From positions 12,202,236-12,266,235 of the forward strand of contig NC_049994.1 of assembly GCF_000003815.2 (NCBI RefSeq): a stretch of 64,000 bases of DNA. The letters are read 5' to 3'. Origin of the DNA: Branchiostoma floridae. Taxonomy: Eukaryota > Chordata > Leptocardii > Amphioxiformes > Branchiostomatidae. Positions 43,452 through 55,032 of this stretch are shown here, piece after piece. A program made the translations under genes and the position numbers. Numbering within the stretch: the first letter of the stretch is position 1; each line of letters opens with the position of its first letter. The notes under the pieces are model-generated. The model saw nothing but the letters and a program-made list of their open reading frames with translations, made no database searches and was not told the DNA's origin.

Positions 43452-45474
43452 GTACGTAACGTACGATTCACTTCCTATTCAGGACATTCTTAAGGAAAAC
43501 ATTTGATTTTTATTGCTATTAATGAAAATACATGGCCTGGGTGTCAATGCCATCTGATTTACTGTTGGGGTTAAAATATTCTTATAGTCGTTTCCCTGAA
43601 AATAAGAATATTTTAACCCTGGTCCTGCCTGCAATTTTATAACAATCAAATCAGTAAAACTTGATCTCTGTGTTGCTGCAGCAGAGTACGTCCCCATTCG
43701 ATGTGTATTGCTGTTGTATACCACATTTAGGATGTTTAGATATACCCCAAACCCAAATCGATACGGGACCCATATATGTACAACCTGTAGATTAGCAGGA
43801 CACTGAGAGAACCAAGTATAGGAACCCCGGTAGTGAATCGGATGGAGCCCATGGCCCAGGGGAAAAGATGCAGTAACGTTTAGCATGAGCTAGAATGTCT
43901 TTTGGTCCTGATTCTAGCATACCTACCTATGTGTCTAGACCACGTGCACTTCCTTCCCTTAGTTCTGACTTGCCAGACAGAATACATACAGCTACTACGT
44001 CTTTCAACCATGACATGCCGTTTGACCCTAGGTACAAAACACGAATTCAGATCAAAAAGCAATAAACAGTCAACATGCCATGGACACAATTAGGCCATAG
44101 TGTATACAATCTGGAACTGCTTTGCCTTCAACTCTTTAGCTAACAGTATTGCAACATTGCTTGAGATATCGGTTGAGAAACAAGGATGTCGATCTCTGAC
44201 TGTTTGTAACGAAGAGAGAGTCCGTAGTGTGTCAGAGAACATAGATTCTCCGGTCACCTCTTTAAGACTATTTGTACTCAATTGTCTGCTTTTCTGAGAA
44301 TATTTGAAAAGGGAATTAAACATGGAATGCCTGTTAAAAGATTATAACTGAGGAATACAGATGTGTTCCTGCGAAAAAAAAGTACAAAGCCCCAAACGTG
44401 ATCTTTTCTTTTTTCAAAGATAAAGCTGACTTTATAGAATACATTCCGTGCAACATGAATTACATGAAAAATCACTTTCACAAACGGTGTGTACAGTCTG
44501 AAAGTCTCACAAAGGGAACTGCAGGCAAACTGAGTCATGAAACGAACGTGAGAAGGTGACACTTAGAAATACGATTCATAAGGCAACGCCAGTAATCATA
44601 CTGCTCTACTCAAAGCAAGATTAAGAAATTAGAGCGTAAATATTTCTAATACATGATTCAAGAGGTAATGTTGTCCCCATAGGGATGGGATTTATATAGC
44701 TGAATAGGTGATCAGGGGGAGTGTGAGATCATTAGTGGATGCAGCGAGGCTACTTCAGAAAAGTGCACGTCACAAGGGACATGTAATGGACATTAGGAAT
44801 GGCCATTAAAGCGGTGTGGAGGCTGTAAGTGCATTCCGTCAAGCGACTGGCGTGAATATACATCAAATGTTGCAATAAAACTGTTGATTTCTTGCATGTT
44901 TTCTAAGATAATCTAGACTTCTAGGTTTCTAAGCGTGACAACAAAACCCTTCTAGTGTGTGTCTTTCTTTACCCCCTTCTCCTGCTTACATTGAAGGACC
45001 ACTCGCTTCTATCAAAACATAATTGACGGGTTATGATGGATTTCAGACCTAGTTAATGGATTACATAGAGTTGCTATGCTATGCTTAATGTGAATGTAAT
45101 TAGGGCCTGTGACACTTTGAACCCTCTTCTTAAATGGACCTAATAGCTGTAAGCATTAAAATGCACTTAACTGCAAAACCAATAATGTCGAAGTCCCACT
45201 CTCTCTCCCTGTGCGTGCTTGCGTGTGTGCACTTGCATGTGCATATTTGCATGTGTGTACTTTGAATGAATAAGAAAGCCAAATACAGATTAAGATATCA
45301 CATTTTGCAGTATTCTAATAGTCAATAGGTAAAACGCCATATCACGTACCTGCAAATGCGCTCCTTCTAATTGCTATAGGTCTTGTTTTCACGTGACGGC
45401 ATCGTTGTATCTGCTTTATTGAGATTTAAACTCTATACATGTATATGATCGAATCAATAAACATGCACATACAG
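43452..45474 (+). other. Putative 5' UTR intron of DEG/ENaC copy 1
   Basis: About 2 kb without recognisable exons. Frames of up to 135 codons lack domain signals. Confidence 0.4.
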
Positions 45475-45499
45475 GAGCACCTAACATCTCTTCGGCAAG

Positions 45500-45664
45500 A
45501 TGACAACCACCTGCGACGATGATCAGAAACTTCTCCAAGTAGTAGACTCGAGGCTTCTTAAAATCATCGAAGAAACGGCCGAGGAGCGCGCAAAAAAGAT
45601 AGTGGAGAAATGTCTCAAAGATCGCGATGCGAAGATAAAGGAACAGAGAAAAAAAGACATCAAG
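45500..45664 (+). CDS. DEG/ENaC copy 1 exon 1: charged cytosolic N-terminus
   Basis: 55 codons from the ATG, ending phase 0 at AAG/GTATGA. It is rich in Glu and Lys with heptad-like Leu/Ile/Val spacing (QKLLQVVDSRLLKII), suggesting a coiled coil. The same exon heads copies 2 and 3, which supports the start codon. The acceptor (CATACAG) is at 45474. Confidence 0.88.
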
Positions 45665-48600
45665 GTATGATACGAATTCCTTTTTATATTTTACATTTTA
45701 ATTCTAATTCTATCAATGTTATTCTTCTAAAAGCATTATCATTGCCTGTGGCTGTATCTTTCAATTTGTTCCCATGAAAACAGACGATGACAAAGGAATT
45801 CTGTACCACCACCACCGCCCATGGCATCAGCCGAGTGGCAGAAGCTGACACAGTTAGATCAAGGTATTCACTCATCCATTTATGTAAAGTACTCCGGTTC
45901 ATGTCTGTAGTCTAGCCGCTAAGAGAAACAAATGCTTGTCTAGCTACTACAACATTCGTCATTTTTCCTCCATGAAAAATAGAGTTTTTTATGGATGATG
46001 TATCGGGGTATATCTTAAGACCTGCTGGATGGATTGCGATGGTATTTGGAAGATGAGGTGATATCGATTTGGGGCCTCCTGGTCTTTAACCTTGGTACTG
46101 CAGCATCGTTTTTATCCATTCAGCCCTGGATGTGCTGTGATTCTTCATTTACAGTTCGGAAATTGGTATAAGGGTGAAGCTGCGTAAATTTGGGCCCCTA
46201 GCAGGTTGCTTTGGATCTCCAGGGTCGCTTCTTTTTTTTTTTTTAACGATACCGTTAAAACATTCGAATGAGATTTTTTAAAGCTCTGAGTATTTCATGG
46301 AGGTATGATGTCTGAGAACTCTTCTTTTATTTATTTTTCTCTCCAATCGGGACACAGGATCATTTGGACCGCCATACTCATCACCTGCGTCACGCTGTTC
46401 GTGTACCAGGCCGCCATCTTGATCAAAGCGTACTTTGAGTACCCGGTCAACGTCGACATCAAAGTTGTGGACAACAACAAGCTCACCTTTCCGTCCGTTA
46501 CTGTCTGCAACAACAACCGGTGAGTAGATTTGTGTTAAGTCTGTACAGGTACAAGTGATCACAACTGCATCCTCTGGCTATCGCAATCATTTTTTGGTTG
46601 TTGCCTCTAACCAATTCTCCCACTGACCAAAACATTCAGAAGGCTAACGTCACATTTCCAAACCTGGGCCCGGCCGGGATGTTTGCGGAAACGAAAAATA
46701 GAAATATATGTACAAATATGCGTAAATAATTCCTACGATCTTTACGTCTTGTGTAGTTCGAAGTCTTTTATATAATACTTTTCGTTCCCGAAAGCTACCC
46801 GGACGGGCTCTGGTTAGGAAATGTGACATAGGCCTAAAGTGGTCATCCATGTACGAGATCATTGTCTTCAAGTCCCATGAGTGATCACTAAGGACAGGTT
46901 TGACAGTACGTTTTGGGGTTATGTTGGTAAATATGGTGCCTTTTGAGTTTCTGAGATGTCAAGGCAAAATCTTTCGTGAACGTTTGATTTCAGATTGCGC
47001 AGATCCATGCTAAGAGGCACCCGACATGGCGCTTTGCTGGAGCTGGATGAGCGGACTGAACGTGACGTGCGGAACTACTTGTGGGGAAAAGAAGGCGACA
47101 AAAACGGCATCGTACCTGAAATAGCCGACCGTCCTTATGGTCAGGGAGTGGAGGTCGTCTATCTCCCCTATGATAGCACCGATGCTTCTACGGAATGCAG
47201 GTAGGTCCTATGTACTTAGGCAAACTGTAAACCTACTTAGCACCAGCAAGTACATGATATCAACATTTATCGGACCATGTATCTACCTACCATGTATCTA
47301 CTTATTGTTTATTTCATACATACTGACGCACAAAAAAGACAATCACCAAAGAATGTATTACACTAGCATGCAAGTTGCTATTTGACTCTCCTCTATGCGT
47401 TTTCTAAGATTTTAGACTTTGATAGTTGCAGCTAAACAAGAACATAACCACACACTTGCCTACAAAAACCACGGACAAGGTATGCAGAGTACAATTTTTC
47501 ATCGCCGTTTGCTATTGTTTGGAATTTACTCATTACATTTCAAAAGCATGTTCCAAATTTGTTCAACTTCTTTCATTCAAACATTCAACTTTTGACCTTG
47601 CTTGAATTAAAATATGGTTATCAATTTATAAAGGTCGGGATGTTGATATTGTATACATTTATAAAATTCGACGCAGCTACTCATCTTAGCCTCCATTCTT
47701 AATATAAAGTACCGGGAAACTACTACGTAAACAGCAAAATCACTTCTATTGAGGCGTTTTCCAAGACAGTAGAAAATAACGGGCATCCACATTTTCTTCA
47801 GACTCCATATCATTGTATAATTCTGTGAAATTTCTATGCTTGTTATGCTCTTCTCCATATTAGACGTCGGTCTCGACATTTGTGCACCTTGGCTCAGCTC
47901 TTGAGAGCGCCTGAAGATCACACACGGTCAGAATGGAGCTACTTCGACCAAGAGGGGTGGGCAGCTAAGCTCTTCCATCAGTGCAACGCGGACGGTACTT
48001 GTGACATGTGCTACAATGACAAGTATGAACTATCAATTGTTTCTCTTTCCTTCAATGGCTGTCATTAGATTAATATCAACATTACATTTTTATGTTATAT
48101 TTTTAGAATTCGTTTTAGGAGACTGGCAACAGTTTATGTAACTTCTGCCCAGTAGAAAAGTCACTTATAGTCTGGTTAGCACAAACTCAGTTTAAGATTT
48201 ATCTATGGATCCAGATTTCTAGAATTCCAATTAGTGTAGTGCAGCTAGAAGCACAATAAACTTAATCTTTTATGAACGACACCTTTTTAACAATGCCTTG
48301 ATTGATGTCTATTTTGCAGGATACTTCTGAGACGTGTAGACGACATCAACGCTAAAATCAACTCCACGCTCTGCTGCGAACCTGACAGTTACGTCACTCT
48401 AACCAATCAAACGTTTGAAACTCACACCGAGGCTTTGGAGTCAAGCGCATGCGCAAACTTAGTTGGCGCTGTGCAGGGCGAACCGTGCTCCGCTAGTCAG
48501 CTGATAACAGCCTACCAAGATGGCAGACGTTTTGACGGCTGGGGATGGATTCATGCAAGGCAAGGTGTTCAGATGATGTTAAAAGATAACTGTTCAAGCG

Positions 48601-51600
48601 ACACTAAAACAACATGCTACCGTGAAGTACTCCCAACAAATGAGACGCCCCAAAAAGCCGGTTTGTTTTGTTGCTCTCCTCAAATGTGCGTACAGTCAGA
48701 ATGCACGGCCAAAGTTCCCGGATGCAGCAATCCGCTTGGAATGGAGAGTGGTAAAATATACGACCATCAGATTTCAGCGTCTTCATTTCTCGAAGGTTAC
48801 CCAGCAGAGTACGGTCGATTGAATTCCAAGTACGCGTGGAATTTTGCTCCCTACTCTGATGAGAATCCGCGCTTTGCGGTAGATCTTGGCAGAACGGTCA
48901 TCCTCACGGGGTTGATAATACAAGGAAACGTTCAAACGTATGGTTTACAGTACGGTGTGACGTCAACTGATTGGTCAGACTATGTAGATGAGTATGGTGA
49001 AGTCGTCCTTTTCTGCGGTCACGTCAACGGCAATGGTTACAACTTCCAGCATCTGTCGCACCCTGTCTTAACCCGACACGTCGCCATTCTGCCTCGTTCC
49101 AACGGACAGAACGAATGGGGAAATAAAAACATGAGAGTTGAGTTTCTTGGATGTGAAGAGAATGACTGCATCTTTGGCATCTTTCTACATCCTGTATTAC
49201 CGATAATGAGCATGATAGATCCGAGCTCCATCAGCTGCAGCAGCAAAGACTGTGTGACAAACGTCACCACATATCGCGGAACCGTACGGTCTTCTGGTAA
49301 CGCAAACTGCCAGGACTGGACCTGTCCTAACCGGTACTTCGACTATTGCCTGGAGGAAAACTTCTGCCGGTTTGCACCGAATGGAGATCGCACAAACCTA
49401 GTCTGTCCTTCTGCCTCTGGTTCCCAAGAAGCGAACCTGACTTCTACTCCCTGTCAGTCCATCCCGAAATGTTCCATCAGCGAGAATGACGACGAACCAA
49501 TATTCCCCACAAGGCACAGGTTTTACCAGCAAACTTACGCCGCCCAGTACTGCGAAGAACGTGGGAAACAATTATGTTCCCTAGAGCAGCTGGTCTTGTT
49601 AAACACATTCAAAGATGTCAAGGCAACTGAATGGGGCTGGATCGGTGATAAGGACATGGAGGCTATATTTGAGGAAGACTGCACAAACTCAACTTCGGAA
49701 TTTTGTTTCAAAAACGTTTATCGATATCGAGTTGCACACGAAGGACGAAGTGTAGCTTACTGCTGTGACGACTCCCTGTTTAAACTCACGAAGAATAAGT
49801 ACCGTAACCACAGTAGTGCTGAGAAAGGCTGCCTTGACCAGGGAATGCAACTTTGTCTACCTTCACAGCTACTCGCCATCCATGGTGCTTCCATCAGGCG
49901 CGATAGTTACCCAGAGGACATTGCGTGGATCAACATGGCCGACAAAATTGCACTGCTTAACGAAACCTGCGGGTGCAATGTTGGCGAAGGATGCTTCGAT
50001 TATAGATTTCCTTTATACGAAATCAATCGCTCTGAAACGTACAAAGCATTATGTTGCGAGGAGAGTTTCTTCCTCAGTCAGGACACGTTTTCCGAGCAGT
50101 TGGAGGCCTGTGCAGTATGCAACAATACAGACAAGCAGACCTGTTCACGCCTACAACTCAATAACTTGTATACCGACGGCGTTAGAAACGAAGATTTCTC
50201 ATGGTTTTCCGAGCCACATGTTGTAGCTCGTCTTCGAGCTCAGTGCAACACATCGGATCCTAACTGTGACCACTATGTAACTTACAAAAATGTCATTGCA
50301 TCCAACGGCGCGGCCCTTCCTGTCTACTGTTGTAGACCAGAGTCAGACACAACGCTGTCAAATCAATCCATGGCACAGAGAGCTGATGTCACTAATCACT
50401 TTATGGGCTGTAACAACCCGCTGGGTATGGAGAGTGGCGTTATCTTACGAAATCAGATTCAAACGTCCTCAATCCTTGACCAGAAACATTCACCAAACCA
50501 CGCCCGGCTTAACAGCGTGTCCTCCTGGAAAATGGAGGGAAATGACACCATGCCGTGGATACAAGTGGACTTACTGAACTTACATATGTTGGCCGGGGTG
50601 ATCATACAAGGAGGCGGTAAGGATGGTGGCTATGTCTCATCCTTCTCATTATCCTTCAGCATCAACGGAGATCAGTGGCTGTCTTACACGGAAGACGAAA
50701 CGACACATGTGGCAACATTGTTCGTCGGAAACAAAGATGGCGACACCCCAAATCACGTATACCTTCCCCGCGCAGTCGCAGCTCGATACGTACGACTGCA
50801 CCCAAAGTCGTTGAAACGAACAGGAGGCGTACGCCTCGAACTAGTCGGATGTAGATCCTCCAGTTGCACGATTGCTAGTAAAGCAAATGAAAAAGGTGTT
50901 CAGTTTTATCATCATCATCAGGCGATGTGCGCGGAACCCGAGTGCATTGTGGGTCGTGGCCTGAACTACAGAGGCAAGCAGAACGTCACCAGAAGCGGTC
51001 GGCCATGTCAGAAGTGGAACTCGCATGACCCACAGGATCATTGCACCACACCCTCACTCTACCCGGATGCAGATCTATCTGAAAACTACTGCCGTAACAT
51101 ACCGGATCACCCGTCTAAAGCACCGTGGTGCTTCACAGGCGAGCAGGACTGGGAGTACTGTCATGTCGAACGTTGTGAAGTTGGCTGTGTCGACTTGAAG
51201 CTAAACTCTGTTGGTGGAGAGAACGACTGGGATGGATTCCTTCTCAGCTCAAACACAGATGATTACACAGACATCACAGACTTCTCAATGGCTACACGAG
51301 AAGAGATTGCTGAGATGGGTCACCAAAAGGAAGACCTCATCCTACAGTGTACCTTTGACAAAGAACGTTGCTCATTGGACGATTTTAAAGTGACGCAAAA
51401 CGCCAAATATGGCAACTGTTTTACCTTCAATCATGGCGAAGACGACAAAGTTCGAACCACGACCAAAGTGGGAGCGGAGTTCGGTCTAAAACTGACACTG
51501 TCAATCGAGTCTGACGAATACGTGGGGCTCTTTGGTCAGGATCCCGGAGCAAAGGTCACCATACACAGTGTCGGTTCGACGCCATTCCCTGAAGGCAACG

Positions 51601-52298
51601 CTCTCAATACCAAACCTGGAGAGAGCACATTCGTCGGCTTGAAACGCAGTTCTGTCAAACGACAGCCACATCCTTACGGAGACTGCACTTCATACCAGGA
51701 AAGAGACGAGTTGTACGGGGGAAGGTATACGTACGAAACGTGTCAACATTCATGTCTGCAGGCAGCCTTACTGGACAAGTGTGACTGTTCTGACGAACTG
51801 ATTGCCATCAATAGCACATTGTGTAGTGTACTGAACAAGACACAGGAGTGCTGTCGCCAAGAAGTCCGAAAACGCCACGAAGACGGCAACCTTCCTTGCA
51901 ACTGTCAGCAATCCTGCGAAGAAGATTCTTACGCTCTTTGGCTGTCATCTTCCTTGTGGCCATCAGACAGGTACGTCTGGTACGTCTTGGATAACATCCA
52001 CACCAGGAGCCGGGCTCGAAATCTGCCGCTCAGCCCAGATGAACTACGACAAAATCTCACGAGAGTCCACGTGTACTTCCGTGATTTGAATTATGAACTG
52101 ATCAATGAAAATCCGACTTACACTGAGGAAACTTTACTCAGCGGCCTCGGTGGATTGTTAGGACTGTATGTGGGTTTGTCTGTCATTACGGTCTTTGAGT
52201 TTATCAACTTGGTCGTTGATGTAGTGAAGGTTGCTTGCAACAAAGAAAGGAAAGAAAGGAGCAACATGGAACCCCCGGTCATAATGACAGGTAACTGA
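45500..52298 (+). CDS. DEG/ENaC-family channel subunit with discoidin and kringle extracellular domains (copy 1)
   Basis: Six exons: 45500-45664, 45784-45863, 46358-46519, 46994-47200, 47864-48022 and 48320-52298; 1,583 residues, all phases consistent. Residues 1-55 form a charged, probably helical cytosolic segment. TTTTAHGISR holds the family HG motif, TM1 is about 83-108, and FPSVTVCNNN follows. Then come five Cys-rich modules (about 203-277, 302-376, 668-738, 762-836, 854-928), F5/8C 1 (393-535), a degenerate kringle (562-642), F5/8C 2 (954-1102) and a canonical kringle (1127-1211). The DEG/ENaC palm resumes near 1267 (ILQCTFDKERCS, GNCFTFN). The Cys-rich thumb, LSSSLWP and TM2 (1531-1560) with the G-x-S filter (VGLS) follow. 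By family it is a trimeric, amiloride-class sodium channel subunit. The insertion falls where ASIC/ENaC carry the finger region. The gating ligand is unknown. Confidence 0.92.
45966..46303 (+). repeat. Dispersed repeat with CCTCCATGAAA ends (copy 2)
   Basis: Starts CCTCCATGAAAAATAGAG and ends TATTTCATGGAGGTA, an inverted terminal pair. The interior CTGGATGGATTGCGATGGTA and GGGGCCTCCTGGT match the copy at 41575-41940. It lies just upstream of the TM1 exon of DEG/ENaC copy 1. Confidence 0.7.
46649..46827. mobile_element. MITE (179 bp) in intron 3 of DEG/ENaC copy 1
   Basis: GTCACATTTCCAAACCTGGG and the right end read inward, GTCACATTTCCTAACCAGAG, form an imperfect ~30-bp inverted repeat extending into CCCG-CCGGG. 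It has no coding capacity. The matching intron of copy 2 lacks it. Confidence 0.78.
48320..52298 (+). CDS. DEG/ENaC copy 1 exon 6: single 3.98 kb exon with most of the ectodomain and TM2
   Basis: One exon of 1,326 codons including the stop. It encodes the end of Cys module 0, modules 1-4, both F5/8C domains, both kringles, palm, thumb and TM2. Shuffled domains are normally bounded by introns, so their fusion in one exon suggests retroposition, intron loss or insertion of a processed block. Confidence 0.9.
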
Positions 52299-52561
52299 TG
52301 CGTACGAATGCGTACCATGACTAAGTGACTTAGGAACAACTAGCTGCAATCGGAAACACCACTAGCTTGCTGAAAGTAAGATAAAGTCTTAATTAAAGTA
52401 GGCATGCAACTGTGGATGATATCTCTGCTCGCAACGGCCTTATAAAAGCGCCAAGTAAGAATTCATGTCATCCGTTGTATTTGAAACAGTAACTTAACTG
52501 TGTGCACCATATGATAAAATGATGTAGGTTAGTGTGCTGAGCATAACAATGCACCGTGTGC

Positions 52562-52567
52562 TATTAA
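52562..52567 (+). terminator. Candidate polyadenylation signal of DEG/ENaC copy 1
   Basis: ATTAAA about 260 bp after the stop codon, within a 3' UTR block that is duplicated downstream. Confidence 0.3.
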
Positions 52568-52856
52568 AGATATAGCTATAACAAATAAGCATCTTGGAAT
52601 GCCTTCTCACTGATTGTTTATCACATCTTTATAAACAAGAGAGTTCTGTATGCATTGATAGATTTGGAAAATTCCCATATGAAATCATTGTATTTGGTAG
52701 TTGAAATATTTTTAAACTATCGTTTAGCAAGTTTTCCATCATAATCATTTTGAAATGCTGTTAAAATATCAGAAGTAGTGAAGAAATTGATTTGCACTTT
52801 AAGCAATTAGTATTGAAAATGTAAATCTAAGTATGCAGATTACAGTATGCTTATTT

Positions 52857-53045
52857 TGTTGGGACAATGCTAAGGCCTCTCTTTCATTACGGTTTATAAT
52901 CAATTCGGTCTTTGATGAAGTACAGGTAGTTTACAACAAGGGAAGAAAAGATAAGAACAACCTGATAATGATCATGATGACTGGTAGCTGACGTACAGGA
53001 CGAATGCGTATCATGACTAAGTGAATTAGAAACAACTATCTGCCA
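52857..53045 (+). pseudogene. Decayed copy of the DEG/ENaC 3' end (relic 1)
   Basis: It matches the last ~180 bp of the coding exon and following UTR: CATTACGGT, TTCGGTCTTTGA, GGAAGAAAAGATAAG, ATGACTGGTAGCTGACG, GTATCATGACTAAGTGAATTAG. The membrane-helix codons are disrupted. A diverged duplicate of the 3' UTR follows at about 53085-53350. Confidence 0.8.
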
Positions 53046-53511
53046 TCGCAGACTCCACTGTCAAGCCAGAAGTTAGGGTGATTGTTAACAAGAATAGACA
53101 TGCAACTTTGAGTGATATCTGTACTTATACCGGTCTCATAGAAGCACAAAGTACGAACTGATGTCACCCTTTGTGTTTACAACGAAAACTGTGTGTATTC
53201 TATGTAGTCGAAATGCTGAAAATAGTAATGCATTATATGTAATTAAAAATATAGCTATAAGATTTTGGAATACGTCAACACTGATTAATATTACACTTTG
53301 CTTAACATGAGAGTTCTGTATCTATTCATTTGATAGGTTTGGAATGGTTCTATATAGAATAACTGGCAAATTGGTGGTCAAACCCTCAATTTGGCAAGTT
53401 ACACATCTTCAATCATCAATGCTGTTACAGTAGTAATATCATCAAAATCCTGACAGAAATGTATTGCACTACAAGTAATTGGTATTGACAACATAGAGTC
53501 ATCTAATTAAT

Positions 53512-53690
53512 GGTAAGCCCATTGGGATTGTATGTAGGTCTATCTGTCATTACGTTTGTTGAGTTTATCGTTGATGTAGCGAAGGTTTTCTGTTACAAAG
53601 GTAAAAAAGAAAAGAGCAACATGGAACCTCATGTTAATGTCATGCGGCTGACGGGACGAATGAGTACCATGAGCAAGTGAATCATCGTTA
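53512..53690 (+). pseudogene. Decayed copy of the DEG/ENaC 3' end (relic 2)
   Basis: TTGGGATTGTATGTAGGTCT and CTGTCATTACGTTTGTTGAG are followed by AAGAGCAACATGGAACC. It corresponds to the TM2 tail and C-terminus, with a small deletion in the helix. Nothing upstream of TM2 is present. Confidence 0.82.
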
Positions 53691-55030
53691 CTAAGTGTTG
53701 GAATTGATAACATAAATCCACCAATTAATAGTATGTCAAGACAGTCTATCAAATATTCAACAGCAGCCGCACTTCATAGATCAGATTTGAGATAATGAGA
53801 TTACATCGCAAAAAATAGGAAGATAGGTGCCTTCCACTAACAGCCCTACTCATGAATTATTTCAAAGCACATGCACTACAGAGAAATGTTGATAGGATCA
53901 ACTTATATCATTTCCCAGAACGATGATATGGATTTGATGATTTAATTGTTATATGTCTACCCTGAACTTGGTACTTAATTGGCTAAAAGCCTTTAGTGCT
54001 TACATAATTGATGAAGGAACACATGCTGAACTGTATCCAGCTATTTACCCCAGTACGTCCAAGTCTGCGGTCTTGTCCTGGGTACTACAACATCGTCTCC
54101 ATCTTATCTGCAATCTTAACCATACTTAGGATGAGCTTTAAGACCAGTTTCAGCCATATGCATAGTTGGTAAATGGGCGTCCTTACCTACACAGCTTTGA
54201 AACTTCCCTGGGGATCTTATACATCGTGATTTCATAAATCGGATTTTACAGCAGTTGTAGTTCATAGATCAGTAGGCGCTGTTACTGGGCGGTCAGCAGA
54301 TCTCTCCCTCGGACTATTGGGAAGCCTGTTTGTCGTTTTTCCAGTTTTACAGGTACGTAGCAATGTCGCCTATTTCTGTATGCCATACTAAAATGTTAGA
54401 TATCGAGCTATCAAAAGATGTCATTGATATATATTTTGGTTAGCAACTACCATTACCTGATAACTGTAGCACAATGTATGTTACATTTTCTCCGTTCTAC
54501 ATTTGTTAGCTATATTGTTCCTATCTAGATCTTCTTTCGGAAAGTCACCCGGAACGTTCAAGTTGATTACTTTGATAGCAACGTTGTTGCCGACGGCAGC
54601 TGATGTATCCGTGTCTGCATAGCCAGTATAAACGCCCTTCGATGCAACACACCAGCTCATCTTAAAGCTTTTAAAAATAGTACATTATGCTTGAGGTTAA
54701 CACCATGTACTCAGATGCAGTTTGATAATGTGCCCTTCTAAGTACGCCCAATTTGCGGGCTAAATGACTACACAAACAGACTGACCATGACACATACCTA
54801 AAATTGCACTTTAAAAATCTAAAGATATTTTGGCCCTCTAAAATGACGCCTAATAAATCTATACAGGTTAAAGGAGAGAATAACAGAGGAAATGATGTGT
54901 GCACTTGAGTTACAAGTAGTGACATCAATAAGAATGTCAGCACCTACCTGCTCCATGGTATGGAAACGCTCTGTGTGATTCAATCATAGAACATTTGCCA
55001 CATACAGCAGACCCTATCACCTGCATAGCA
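53690..55030. repeat. Upstream flank of copy 2, duplicated before copy 3
   Basis: It corresponds in order to 62370-63636, for example ATGTCAAGACAGTCTATCAA, AACTTGGT-CTTAATTGGCTA, GATGAAGGAACACATGCTG and GTTTGTCGTTTTTCCAGT. It includes the presumed promoter and non-coding exon. Confidence 0.88.
54252..54352 (+). other. Probable 5' UTR exon of DEG/ENaC copy 2
   Basis: Bounded by acceptor GATTTTACAG and donor ACAG/GTACGTAGC, both conserved at the copy 3 equivalent (62949-63049). Confidence 0.45.
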
Positions 55031-55032
55031 AG

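Noticed and set aside
48435..48437. Start of the long channel frame at this TTG
   Set aside because: The frame is continuous upstream to the acceptor at 48319, and earlier exons supply the ATG, HG motif and TM1.
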